A DNA stretch of 35,839 bases, taken from positions 1-35,839 of the forward strand of contig DAOUJY010000143.1 of assembly GCA_034421995.1 (NCBI GenBank), written 5' to 3'. A program made the translations under genes and the position numbers. The notes under the pieces were generated by a model. It did not search any database, was not told the origin of the DNA, and worked only from the letters and a program-made list of their open reading frames with translations. The first letter of the stretch is position 1, and the number at the start of each line of letters is the position of its first letter. The DNA is from Bin87 sp034421995. Its GTDB lineage: Bacteria > Chloroflexota > Dehalococcoidia > Lucifugimonadales > UBA3495. This document shows positions 14,390 through 22,622 of this stretch, one piece after another.

Positions 14390-16168
14390 GTGACCGCTCA
14401 GAACGAAGCCCCACGCCCAGGCGCATCTGCGACATTTGCCGCTATCCTCGCCGAGGCGCAACGGCGCTGGAATGATCTGACCGCAGGAGACCGCCCCTGG
14501 ATCCGCGTCGGAACCGGGCTGGCCGGCGAGGCCGCCGGCGGCTTCGAGGTTGTCAGCGCCGTGAACGCCGCCCTGGCCGAGCGGCAGGTGGCGGCCAACG
14601 TGTCGGAAGTGGGCACCCTGGGCCTGTGCTTCGCCGAGCCGCTGCTGGACGTGCAGACGCCCGGCGGCCCCCGGGTGTTTTACCAGCGGGTCACGCCGCA
14701 AATTGCCGAGATCATCGTCAACCAGCACGTCGCCGGCGGGACGCCGATAGCCAGATATGCCATCGGATACCTGGGGGACGGAAACGCTGCGCCCGACGGT
14801 ATTCCCAATCTGGCCGACCATCCCATGATGGCGATGCAGCAGCGCATTGCCCTGCGCAACGCCGGCAACATCGACCCCTCCGACCTGTACCAGTACATCG
14901 CCAACGGCGGCTACTCCGCGCTGAACAAAGCCCTCACCGAGATGACCCCACAGGATACCCTGGGCGAGGTGCGGACGTCGGGCCTGCGCGGACGCGGCGG
15001 CGCGGCCTTCCCCGCCGGCATCAAGTGGGGCTTCCTGGCCGGCAACCCCGACCCCAACAAGTACATCCTCTGCAACTGCGAGGAGGGCGACCCCGGCGCG
15101 TTCAACGACCGGGGCATCCTGGAGAGCGACCCGGCCACGGTGGTCGAGGGCATCACCATCGCCGGCTACGCCTGCAACGCCAACCGGGGCTACATCTTCA
15201 TCCGCCACGGCCACAACCAGCCCATCGACCGCACCCGCGCCGTCATCGACCAGGCTTATGAGTTGGGCCTGCTGGGTCAGAACATCCTGGGCACCGATTT
15301 CTCCTTCGACTTGGAGGTGGCGCTGACCGGCGACTCCTACGTGTCCGGCGAGGAGACGGCGCTGATGGAAGCCATCGAAGGCAAGCGTTCCATGCCCCGC
15401 TACCGCCCGCCCTTCCCGGCCCAGGTGGGCGTGTTCGGTATGCCGTCCAATATCAACAACGTCAAGACGCTGGCCTACGTGCCGGAGATCATCGCCAACG
15501 GAGGCGAGTGGTTCGCCGGCATCGGCACCCAGCCGGATCCGGATAATCGCATCAACGGCAGCAGCGGCACCGCCATACTGTGCCTGTCCGGCGACATCAC
15601 CTACCCCGGCCTGATCGAAGTGCCCCTGGGCATGACCTTCCGGCAGGTGTTGTTCGACATGGCCGGCGGCGTGCCCAACGGTAAGCGCATGAAGCTGCTG
15701 CAAACCGGCGGGCCGCTGGGCGGCGTGCTCTCCGCCAGCGACACCAACCTGGATCTGGTTCTGGACTTCGACGTGTTTCGCGCGGCCGGCGCAATCCTGG
15801 GTTCCGGCGGCATCATCGTGGCCGACGAGGATACCTGCGTCGTTGACCTGACGCGAAACCTCATCGCCTTCTGCCAGTACGAGTCCTGCGGCAAGTGTTT
15901 CCCCTGCCGCATGGGGATGAGCCACCTGCTGGAGGTCCTGGAACGCATCCACAACCTGGAGGGGACCGACGAAGACCTGGCCCTGATGCGGAACATCGGC
16001 GAGAATATGCAGGCCGGGTCCCTCTGCGGCCACGGGCAGCTGGGGTTCAACCCGGTGTCCTCCGCGCTGCGTTACTTCCCCGATGAGTTCGAGGCCCACA
16101 TCCTGGAAAAGCGCCACACTGGGGACTGCCCGGAGCGGGTGTTTTCGCCCCGGTTGACGCGGCGCTGA
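14390..16168 (+). CDS. NuoF-like FMN/NAD(P)H-binding iron-sulfur subunit
   Basis: The 592-residue protein has the HndC/HoxF-type order. Residues 1-120 form a thioredoxin-like extension that keeps only one of the usual Cys positions (EVGTLGLCFAEP), so it probably lacks a [2Fe-2S] cluster. Then come the nucleotide site LRGRGGAAFPAGIKW (about 200), the FMN segment CNCEEGDPGAFNDRG, GEETALMEAIEGKR, an SLBB domain, and the [4Fe-4S] motif CGKCFPCRMG (about 500) with a later Cys in GSLCGHGQ. It would oxidise or reduce NAD(P) and pass electrons through Fe-S clusters. I chose the GTG at 14390; the open frame extends upstream into the NuoE gene. Confidence 0.92.
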   Translation: MTAQNEAPRPGASATFAAILAEAQRRWNDLTAGDRPWIRVGTGLAGEAAGGFEVVSAVNAALAERQVAANVSEVGTLGLCFAEPLLDVQTPGGPRVFYQRVTPQIAEIIVNQHVAGGTPIARYAIGYLGDGNAAPDGIPNLADHPMMAMQQRIALRNAGNIDPSDLYQYIANGGYSALNKALTEMTPQDTLGEVRTSGLRGRGGAAFPAGIKWGFLAGNPDPNKYILCNCEEGDPGAFNDRGILESDPATVVEGITIAGYACNANRGYIFIRHGHNQPIDRTRAVIDQAYELGLLGQNILGTDFSFDLEVALTGDSYVSGEETALMEAIEGKRSMPRYRPPFPAQVGVFGMPSNINNVKTLAYVPEIIANGGEWFAGIGTQPDPDNRINGSSGTAILCLSGDITYPGLIEVPLGMTFRQVLFDMAGGVPNGKRMKLLQTGGPLGGVLSASDTNLDLVLDFDVFRAAGAILGSGGIIVADEDTCVVDLTRNLIAFCQYESCGKCFPCRMGMSHLLEVLERIHNLEGTDEDLALMRNIGENMQAGSLCGHGQLGFNPVSSALRYFPDEFEAHILEKRHTGDCPERVFSPRLTRR

Positions 16169-16233
16169 CTTCAATCATGAGCAGGGATATTCCTCCGCGC
16201 TCGCACTAAAAACGGTAAGAAGGCTTTAGAATC

Positions 16234-17040
16234 ATGCCCGGCATCAACGACCTTGACCTCAAACGATGGCGAGAGTACGACGATATCCTCACCGACAGCC
16301 TCTGGATAATCGGGGAGAGAGACAATTCAGGGGCGCACAACAATGCCTATCACGGCAATTTTGTGCCCCAAATCCCGAACCAACTGATGCGTCGCTTCAC
16401 AAAAGCGGGAGATGTTGTTCTAGACCCGTTTGTGGGACACGGCACCACTCTGATTGAGGCCAATTCCTTGGGTCGGCACAGCATTGGAATAGATTTGGAA
16501 TCCGAAGCCGCCGCCGCCGCGTCGCAGAACATGCGCCAAATTCCATTAGGCGGAGGCGGAATCGCTAAGATATTGATTGGTAACAGCGTAAAGGAAACGA
16601 CACGCACGGAGGTTATAAATACCCTGCGAGATATGGGGCGCCAAAGTGTACAACTGATACTGTTGCATCCACCCTATCATGACATCATATCATTCGGCGA
16701 CACGCCTGACAATTTATGCAATGCTCCGTCAGTGGAGGCATTCACTGAGCAGTTCGGCAAGGTCGTCGAAAACTTTTCTAGCCTTTTGGATAAAGGGCGT
16801 CATCTCGCGGTGGTAATTGGCGACAAGTACACAGGTGGAGAATGGGTGCCACTTGGCTTTTACCTGATGAACGAAACGCTAAAGCGTGACCCCACTTTGA
16901 CATTAAAGAGTATCCTGGTCAAAAACATGGTCAACAACCGTGCTAAACTCAATCAAGAAAACCTGTGGAGATACCGAGCGTTGGCTCACGGATTTTACAT
17001 TTTCAAGCACGAATACATATTGGTGTTCAAGAAATCATGA
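16234..17040 (+). CDS. DNA methyltransferase (N4-cytosine/N6-adenine, beta-like)
   Basis: The 268-residue protein has motif X-like YHGNFVPQIPNQLMRRFTK followed by motif I DPFVGHGTT (64-72), acidic motif II GIDLES, and a catalytic motif HPPY (145-148) in LILLHPPYHD. HPPY in place of D/S/N-PP-Y/F is found in a subset of amino-methyltransferases. It transfers a methyl group from S-adenosylmethionine to a DNA base. A sampled line of this gene is about 50% GC against about 67% in the neighbouring NuoF-like gene, which suggests transfer. AAGG precedes the ATG. Its stop overlaps the start of the nuclease gene (ATGA), so the two are translationally coupled. Confidence 0.88.
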   Translation: MPGINDLDLKRWREYDDILTDSLWIIGERDNSGAHNNAYHGNFVPQIPNQLMRRFTKAGDVVLDPFVGHGTTLIEANSLGRHSIGIDLESEAAAAASQNMRQIPLGGGGIAKILIGNSVKETTRTEVINTLRDMGRQSVQLILLHPPYHDIISFGDTPDNLCNAPSVEAFTEQFGKVVENFSSLLDKGRHLAVVIGDKYTGGEWVPLGFYLMNETLKRDPTLTLKSILVKNMVNNRAKLNQENLWRYRALAHGFYIFKHEYILVFKKS

Positions 17041-18209
17041 ATACTCACATTCTCATCGTTGATGCCACCACTCTGCGGCTGCACTTGGAACACGGTTTCA
17101 TCGGCACCGGCAAGCAAGAAGACAAGGTTGATTTCAATAACAGCGCTAATACTGGTCACGGGCCGCAGACCGAGAATGTGCTGGTGTCTATGATGGCCGA
17201 CGGGTCGAGGATGCGACGAGGAGATCAAGTAATATTCTATTTGCAAGAGAGTGCAAAGCCGAGGGTTTCGGAAGGCAAGTTCTTTGGCGTCTTCAGGACC
17301 CGTGAGAATGGCGTGTTCCTGGACGACAACACCGACGGGCAATTTCTGAGAGCAGAGTTGGGCAAATCGCTCACTTTCCGCGCCCTGATTGAGCCTGATA
17401 CTGTGTATGCCGAAGGCGTCACAGAGTGGGAAGCACTGGACGAAATCAGGAACATCGCTGCGCCATATCAAATGTTGTGGAGCCTCATCTACCGTAAACT
17501 CAGAGGCAATCGTGGAAATACGATGATAACTCCCTACGAGGCGGAGCGTCTGGTCCATCTGATAAGAAACAAGAACGGCAGGCAGCGTCTAGCGACTGCC
17601 GGTCATTCCGTGTCGTTCAATACAGAAAACCAGCGCATTGTCGTTCAGAATGGTCAACCACAGAGGTATGCCGGTCGCCAAATAGCGATAAATATTCTGC
17701 CGCGCTTGGAGGCGAAATATAACCTAAATCGAGCGTTTGAAGCGCATCTGCAAGCGTACATCACTCAGCGTTTGGGGAGAGGTTTGAACGTTAGTCTGGA
17801 CAATTCCATCATTAATGCAGTTCCAGTCGAATGGCTTGGCAACGAGGTCTCGTGCGGTGTTGGGATGCAAAGGATCGATGTGATGGCAGAGGTCAACATC
17901 GACGGTCAGAGAATGCTGGTCCCGACGGAACTCAAAGCAGGTACGGCTGAAGCGAAAAATGCGCGTCAAATTCAGCGATATGTCGACTGGATTGAGCAGT
18001 ATTACTTACCCAATCGGCCGAGCGACATCCGTCCTGTGTTGGTTGCGAAGGTGCCTACTCAGCGCCAGAGAAACGGTCCCAAATTCAATGATTTCATTCA
18101 ATCCGTTCGACAATTCAACCGGGACAACCCGAACATACACCCGCTTACGTATGTCGAATTTGAGCTCCGTAACGGCGACCTCCACTTCCAAAGAGTACAG
18201 TTGCAGTGA
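17037..18209 (+). CDS. Putative restriction nuclease: EVE/PUA-like N-terminus and PD-(D/E)xK C-terminus
   Basis: The 390-residue protein overlaps the methyltransferase stop by ATGA. Residues 45-130 (MRRGDQVIFYLQ, GKFFGVFRT, VYAEGVTEWEAL) look like an EVE/PUA-type fold, which in other proteins reads modified bases. Residues 230-345 contain a PD-(D/E)xK-like core: Asp281 in QRIDVMAEV and Glu298-x-Lys300 in VPTELKAG, then an amphipathic helix AKNARQIQRYVDWIEQY. Together with the methyltransferase this makes a compact restriction-modification pair. The composition is lower in GC, like its partner. The domain calls rest on my reading of motifs; the nuclease part is the firmer one. Confidence 0.7.
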   Translation: MNTHILIVDATTLRLHLEHGFIGTGKQEDKVDFNNSANTGHGPQTENVLVSMMADGSRMRRGDQVIFYLQESAKPRVSEGKFFGVFRTRENGVFLDDNTDGQFLRAELGKSLTFRALIEPDTVYAEGVTEWEALDEIRNIAAPYQMLWSLIYRKLRGNRGNTMITPYEAERLVHLIRNKNGRQRLATAGHSVSFNTENQRIVVQNGQPQRYAGRQIAINILPRLEAKYNLNRAFEAHLQAYITQRLGRGLNVSLDNSIINAVPVEWLGNEVSCGVGMQRIDVMAEVNIDGQRMLVPTELKAGTAEAKNARQIQRYVDWIEQYYLPNRPSDIRPVLVAKVPTQRQRNGPKFNDFIQSVRQFNRDNPNIHPLTYVEFELRNGDLHFQRVQLQ

Positions 18210-18227
18210 ATTCAAGGAGGAGCCGCT

Positions 18228-21062
18228 ATGCCTGACGACATCACCATCTCCATCGACGGGGTGGAAATCAAGACCCAGCCGGGCAAGATGGTGCTGGAAG
18301 CCGCCATTGACGCCGGCGTTTACGTCCCCTACCTGTGCTACCACTCCGGGATGAAGCCCTATGCCGCCTGCCGGATGTGCGTGGTGGTCGCGGAAAACGA
18401 GCGGGGCCGAGTGCCGGGCTTCCCGGCCGCCTGCACCCTGGCCGCGACCGACGGCATGGTGGTGTGGAGCGAGACGCCCGATGTCAACGAGGTGCGCCGC
18501 TCCGTGATGCAGATGCTCATTGCCGAGCATCCCAACGGCTGCCTGACCTGCCACCGGGTGGAAATCTGCGGTCCCGCCGACGTGTGCCTGCGCCACGTAT
18601 CGGTCAACGACCGGTGCGTCACCTGTCCCAAAAACGAGCGCTGCGAGTTCAAGGACACCGTCCGGTACTTGGGCATGGAGCTGGAATCGCCCATGACCTA
18701 CGTGTACCGGGACATCCCGCTGGAGGTCAGCGATCCCTTCTACGACCGGGATTACAACCTGTGCATCACCTGCGGACGCTGCGTCCGCGCCTGCGAGGAG
18801 ATGCGCGGCGACAACGCCATCTGCTTCACAGAGCGCTCCGGCAAGGCCCTGGTGGGCACTTCCTTCGGGGCATCCCTGCTGGAATCGGGTTGCGAGTTCT
18901 GCGGGGCCTGCATCGACGTCTGCCCCGTGGGCGCGCTAACCGAGCGGGAAGGCAAGTGGGAAAAGGCGGCGCGGGTGGAGCGCACCATCTGCACCCACTG
19001 TCCGGTGGGCTGCCAGATGAACCTGGAAATCAACGACCAGGGTCGCGTCATCCGGGCCATACCCGAGTTGAACTCCCCAGCCAACAAGGGCCAGGCCTGC
19101 TACAAAGGCAAGTTCGGCCTGGGACACCTGACCAGCGGCCAGCGGCTGCGCCGTCCCATGATCCGCCGCAACGGGCGATTGGAAACGGCCACCTGGGACG
19201 AGGCGCTGGACCTAATTGCGGAACGACTGCGCCCGCACCAGTCGGGCGACGGCTTCGGCCTGATCGCCGCGGCGGACAGCACCAACGAAGAACTGTACCT
19301 GGCCCAGAAGTTCGCCCGTTTCGGGATGAACACCAACAACCTGGACCACTCCGGCAACACCCAGCCCGCCCTGACCGGCGCGTTGGAGGACGTGCTGGGC
19401 TACCCGGGGGCGACCAACTCCATTTGGGACCTGGAAAAGGCCGGCTGCATCCTGGTGTTCAATACCAACGTTACGGAAAGCCACAACGTGGTCAGCGTTC
19501 CCATCAAGCGCGCCGCTCGCAACGGCACGCCGCTGATCGTGATTGACACCCGCGAGGTCGAACTGACCCGTTACGCCGACCTGTGGCTGCGTCCCGTGCC
19601 CGGCGCCGAACTGGCGCTGCTGGGCGCAATCCTGAAGGTGATGCTGGACGGGGACCTGATTGACGCTGAATGGCTGAGCGAAAACGCCGACAGCCACGAC
19701 ACCCTGGCCTATGAACTGGAGCGGGTGGATGCCGACGCCGTTGCCGCCACCGGCGTAGCCACGGACGACATCGCCCGCGCCGCCCGTATGTTCGCCGGGG
19801 CGCAGGGGTCGGCAATCGTGTACGGGCTGGACAACGTTCCATCCGAGATTGCCCGGGAGTGCGTGGTGTCGCTGGCTGATATGGCGGTACTCACCGGCAA
19901 TGTTAACCGGCCCGCCGGCGGGGTCTTCCCCATGCGCCAGGGCGCCAACGGGCAGGGGGCCATCGACATGGGATGCCTTCCCGACCGGCTGCCCGGCGGC
20001 GCTCCCCTCTTTGACGTTGCCCACCAGGCCCGCGTCGAGGCTGCCTGGGGCATAACGCTGCCTCCGCTCTCCAACCGGGGCGTGGCGGCGATGCTGGAAG
20101 CCGCCGGCGATGACATCAAAACCATGCTGGTCATCGGCGACAGCGCCAACTTCTCCAACGGCCTGCTGGGAGACAGCCTGGCGTCATTCGAGCGGCTGGA
20201 CTTCCTGGCCGTGATGGATACCTTTCTTTCCCCCGTTGCCCAGATCGCCGACGTGGTGCTGCCCCGGGCAACCTTCGCCGAAAAGGATGGCACCTTCACT
20301 AATCTGGAACGCCGCATCCAGCGGGTCCGGCCGGCCATATCCGTCCGGAACAACGACGCCATGCCGGAGGGATGGGCGCTGGCCCAACTGGCGGAGCGTC
20401 TGGGCATCGCGGGCATTGCCTACGATGATCCCTCCGCCGTGATGGATGAGATCGCCGCCATCACCCCGACTTACGGCGGCGTCAGCTACGAGCGCCTGGC
20501 CCGGGAAACGGCCCTGGTGATGCAGACCGGGGTTGAAGCGCCACGACCCACCCAGTTGCTCTACACCACCCGCGAAGAGCGCGGCATCCAATGGCCCTGT
20601 CCCGCTGCCGACAGCCCGTCGTCTCCGGTGCTGTATGCCGGCGGCTTTCCCAACGGCCGAGCCGAGCCGGGCGCGCCCTTCTTCCGGGCCGTCGCGATTC
20701 CGACGGAACCTGACCTGCCGCTCCTGCTGGCGCCGGGGCGAGTTCTGCTCCAGCGCGACCGGGAGATGTCCATAGAAGAAGAAGCCCTGAACCACATCGT
20801 AAGGGACGAACAGGTGCAGTTGAACCCGGCCGACGCGGCGGCCTGGGGTATCGCCGACGGCGCTCCCGTCGCCGTCGCCACCGCCGGCAGTCGCATTACC
20901 GGGATCGCGGCGTCCAGCGCGGCGATCCCAACCGGCGTCGTCGCCGTCACCACCCTCTTCGGCCAGCTGGCGGTGGAGTTGCAGATGTCCGAGGACATCA
21001 ACCCCATGGCCCGGGTGCCCGGCCTGCGCCTGGAACCTTGCCGCGTGGAACCGTTGGCATAG
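18228..21062 (+). CDS. NuoG/FdhA-like molybdopterin-fold iron-sulfur protein lacking the Mo Cys/Sec ligand
   Basis: The 944-residue protein has an N-terminal [2Fe-2S] domain (Cys37, 48, 51, 69) and a Cys-rich segment (CLTCHRVEIC, CVTCPKNERC) that includes the NuoG-type cluster region. Next come two [4Fe-4S] motifs (CITCGRCVRAC, CEFCGACIDVCPVG), the Fe4S molybdopterin domain (CTHCPVGC) and the two molybdopterin-binding domains. In NAD-dependent formate dehydrogenases the stretch after NNxD holds a Cys or Sec followed by His; here it reads NNLDHSGNTQPALTGAL with neither. So formate dehydrogenase activity is unlikely, and a NuoG-like electron-relay role fits better. AAGGAGG precedes the ATG. It belongs with the NuoE/F-like genes upstream, from which two inserted genes separate it. 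Confidence 0.88.
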   Translation: MPDDITISIDGVEIKTQPGKMVLEAAIDAGVYVPYLCYHSGMKPYAACRMCVVVAENERGRVPGFPAACTLAATDGMVVWSETPDVNEVRRSVMQMLIAEHPNGCLTCHRVEICGPADVCLRHVSVNDRCVTCPKNERCEFKDTVRYLGMELESPMTYVYRDIPLEVSDPFYDRDYNLCITCGRCVRACEEMRGDNAICFTERSGKALVGTSFGASLLESGCEFCGACIDVCPVGALTEREGKWEKAARVERTICTHCPVGCQMNLEINDQGRVIRAIPELNSPANKGQACYKGKFGLGHLTSGQRLRRPMIRRNGRLETATWDEALDLIAERLRPHQSGDGFGLIAAADSTNEELYLAQKFARFGMNTNNLDHSGNTQPALTGALEDVLGYPGATNSIWDLEKAGCILVFNTNVTESHNVVSVPIKRAARNGTPLIVIDTREVELTRYADLWLRPVPGAELALLGAILKVMLDGDLIDAEWLSENADSHDTLAYELERVDADAVAATGVATDDIARAARMFAGAQGSAIVYGLDNVPSEIARECVVSLADMAVLTGNVNRPAGGVFPMRQGANGQGAIDMGCLPDRLPGGAPLFDVAHQARVEAAWGITLPPLSNRGVAAMLEAAGDDIKTMLVIGDSANFSNGLLGDSLASFERLDFLAVMDTFLSPVAQIADVVLPRATFAEKDGTFTNLERRIQRVRPAISVRNNDAMPEGWALAQLAERLGIAGIAYDDPSAVMDEIAAITPTYGGVSYERLARETALVMQTGVEAPRPTQLLYTTREERGIQWPCPAADSPSSPVLYAGGFPNGRAEPGAPFFRAVAIPTEPDLPLLLAPGRVLLQRDREMSIEEEALNHIVRDEQVQLNPADAAAWGIADGAPVAVATAGSRITGIAASSAAIPTGVVAVTTLFGQLAVELQMSEDINPMARVPGLRLEPCRVEPLA

Positions 21063-21090
21063 CGTCATCAATAAAGTACACGGAGACAAC

Positions 21091-21846
21091 ATGACCACCA
21101 CCCAAACCGCCCGTGCAACCCGCGACCGAACCGTCAACCTGCCGCGGGCGCGACTGGTCGAGCGTATCGACTACACCGCAGACCTGATGGTCATCAAGCT
21201 GGAACCCCAGGGCTTCGATTTCAACTTCAAGCCCGGCCAATACTGCACCCTGGGGCTGGAGGGCATCGAGCGGGCCTACTCAATCGTCTCCGCGCCTCAC
21301 GAGCCGCTGCTGGAAATCTTCGTCGAACTGGTTCCGGAAGGCGAACTGACCCCCCGAATGTGGCGCATGGACATCGGCGACACCATGTCGATCCGTCCCC
21401 GACCCAAGGGCATTTTCCTGATGGACCCGTCCGCCACCCAGCACCTGATGCTGGGCACCGTTACCGGCGTAGCGCCTTTCGTCAGCATCGTCCGCGACCA
21501 CCTGCACTACGGACGCTCCGGCCACCATTTCTACGTCGTCGAGGGCGCGTCATACCTGGATGAGTTCGTGTACGACGCCGAGCTGTCCGACCTGGCCGCC
21601 GCCCATCCCGACGTGGTGACCTTCGTGCCGGCCATCAGCCGGCCCACCGAGGAGCGCAACGCCGGCTGGGAGGGCGAAACCGGCCGCCTTAACAACATCG
21701 TCGCCGCCCAGCTGGAAAGGTTCAGCCTGGACCAGTCCGAGGCGCTGGTGTACGCCTGCGGCCACCCCGGGATGATCGAGGCCAGCCGGGAAATCGTAAC
21801 CGCCGACGGCTGGCGCTGGACTGAAGAACGTTTTTGGAAGGAATAG
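21091..21846 (+). CDS. Ferredoxin-NADP+ reductase-like flavoprotein
   Basis: The 251-residue protein shows the FNR order: FAD barrel FNFKPGQYCTLGLEGIERAYSIVS (with the RxYS flavin motif as RAYS), the phosphate-binding GELTPRMWRM region, then the NAD(P) domain LMLGTVTGVAPFVSIVRD, VVEGASYLDE, and YACGHPGMIEAS near the end. It moves electrons between NAD(P)H and an Fe-S carrier. It lies 28 bp after the NuoG-like gene with a GGAGA ribosome site, so it is likely the last gene of the same operon and a candidate fourth subunit. Confidence 0.9.
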   Translation: MTTTQTARATRDRTVNLPRARLVERIDYTADLMVIKLEPQGFDFNFKPGQYCTLGLEGIERAYSIVSAPHEPLLEIFVELVPEGELTPRMWRMDIGDTMSIRPRPKGIFLMDPSATQHLMLGTVTGVAPFVSIVRDHLHYGRSGHHFYVVEGASYLDEFVYDAELSDLAAAHPDVVTFVPAISRPTEERNAGWEGETGRLNNIVAAQLERFSLDQSEALVYACGHPGMIEASREIVTADGWRWTEERFWKE

Positions 21847-21877
21847 TTCCCAACGCAAATCCGAATCAGGCAACCGT

Positions 21878-21899
21878 GGGGCGAATATCCATTCGCCCC
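21878..21899. repeat. Hairpin repeat GGGGCGAAT/ATTCGCCCC
   Basis: A 9-bp perfect stem with a 4-nt loop, 31 bp after the FNR-like stop. It is related to the hairpin at 3748-3775. It may also act as a transcript end, although no T-run follows directly. Confidence 0.6.
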
Positions 21900-21977
21900 C
21901 GTTCATTTCTCCAAGCGGGATAGCATCGCCTCTGCTAATATGGTATCAATCTCATGTGTACACCCTTTCGCAAATTT

Positions 21978-22086
21978 GTCAGAATCAGGATTTGCCGGAT
22001 TAGAAGATTTTCAGGATTGAGAATGTTCTACCACCAAATGACTTCAATCAAGCCAATCCTAAAATCCAGAAAATCCTGATTCTGAC
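21978..22086. repeat. Palindromic repeat, copy C
   Basis: Arms GTCAGAATCAGGATTT (21978-21993) and AAATCCTGATTCTGAC (22071-22086) are perfect. GTGTACAC occurs on both sides, just outside (near 21957 and 22102). The element interrupts a DUF5615-like toxin gene read on the minus strand. Confidence 0.85.
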
Positions 22087-22159
22087 GATTACTAAAAAGT
22101 GTGTACACGTACAGCGCAGCGACGACAGGCGACATATTTTCGTCAATGACGAACTGCAT
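22028..22159 (-). pseudogene. Truncated DUF5615 (PIN-like) toxin
   Basis: Directly after the DUF433 gene, with TGATG stop/start overlap, a frame begins MQFVIDENMSPVVAALYTY. That is the characteristic N-terminus of DUF5615 PIN-like toxins (strand, then the Asp-Glu-Asn metal-site region). After about 20 codons the frame enters palindromic repeat copy C and stops at 22028, giving only 43 residues against a usual length near 110. The rest of the nuclease fold is missing, so the toxin should be inactive. Confidence 0.65.
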
Positions 22160-22479
22160 CAACCACCGATGCCTGTCGCGTCAGACTTTCCTTGGACCGT
22201 CTCCGGGCCTCCTTCTACCCATTCCCAATCGCCGGTGTCCAAAAAGCTGGGTTCGTTCATCCAGGCCGGCTTGTCCCAAGCCAGGTTCTCGCTGGCGTAA
22301 AGGCAGCAGGCCCGGATGTCCTCAACCGTCAGGCTTGGATAATACTTGACGATTTCGGCCTCGCCGGATCCGCCGGCCAGCAGGCTGAGTATGAAAGAGA
22401 CGGAAAGCCGGGTGCCGCGCACGGCCGGCTTGCCCAGCAGAATGTCAGGGTCGGCGACGATGCGTTCGCGCAGGTCCAT
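22159..22479 (-). CDS. DUF433-family antitoxin
   Basis: The 106-residue protein reads RIVADPDILLGKPAVRGTRL, SVSFILSLLAGG, and YYPSLTVEDIRACCLYASE, the DUF433 pattern (VapB-like winged helix). DUF433 genes usually sit directly before a DUF5615 toxin gene, as here. The C-terminal 35 residues (WMNEPSFLDTGDWEWVEGG) extend beyond the common domain. I chose the ATG at 22479 because GGAGA lies just upstream. It has its own extended -10 promoter 49 nt upstream. Its toxin partner is truncated, so this antitoxin is effectively an orphan. Confidence 0.85.
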   Translation of the reverse strand: MDLRERIVADPDILLGKPAVRGTRLSVSFILSLLAGGSGEAEIVKYYPSLTVEDIRACCLYASENLAWDKPAWMNEPSFLDTGDWEWVEGGPETVQGKSDATGIGG

Positions 22480-22527
22480 AATTGTGGTCTCCAGTCTATG
22501 ACCGTCGGTTATTTGCGTTCCCACTCT

Positions 22528-22536
22528 ATCATAGCA
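22528..22536 (-). promoter_or_regulatory. Extended -10 promoter for the DUF433 gene
   Basis: TGCTATGAT on the minus strand, 49 nt before the start at 22479. It diverges from the TGCTATATT promoter 30 bp away. Confidence 0.45.
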
Positions 22537-22565
22537 GCGCTGTCGAAACTGCCGTCCTGCCCCCA

Positions 22566-22574
22566 TGCTATATT
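22566..22574 (+). promoter_or_regulatory. Extended -10 promoter for the methyltransferase-MNT gene
   Basis: TGCTATATT lies 49 nt before the ATG at 22623. The -35 region is weak. Confidence 0.45.
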
Positions 22575-22622
22575 TGGCCGGCAACGGCTGCCGATCCAGC
22601 GCAGCGGCCAGCGGAGCCCGAC

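Noticed and set aside
14312..16174. Long minus-strand frame opposite the NuoF-like gene
   Set aside because: Antisense shadow of a gene with clear FMN, NAD and Fe-S motifs.
18228..21062. Annotating the large subunit as an active formate dehydrogenase, possibly with Sec
   Set aside because: There is no in-frame TGA and no Cys at the metal-ligand position, and the neighbouring His is also missing.
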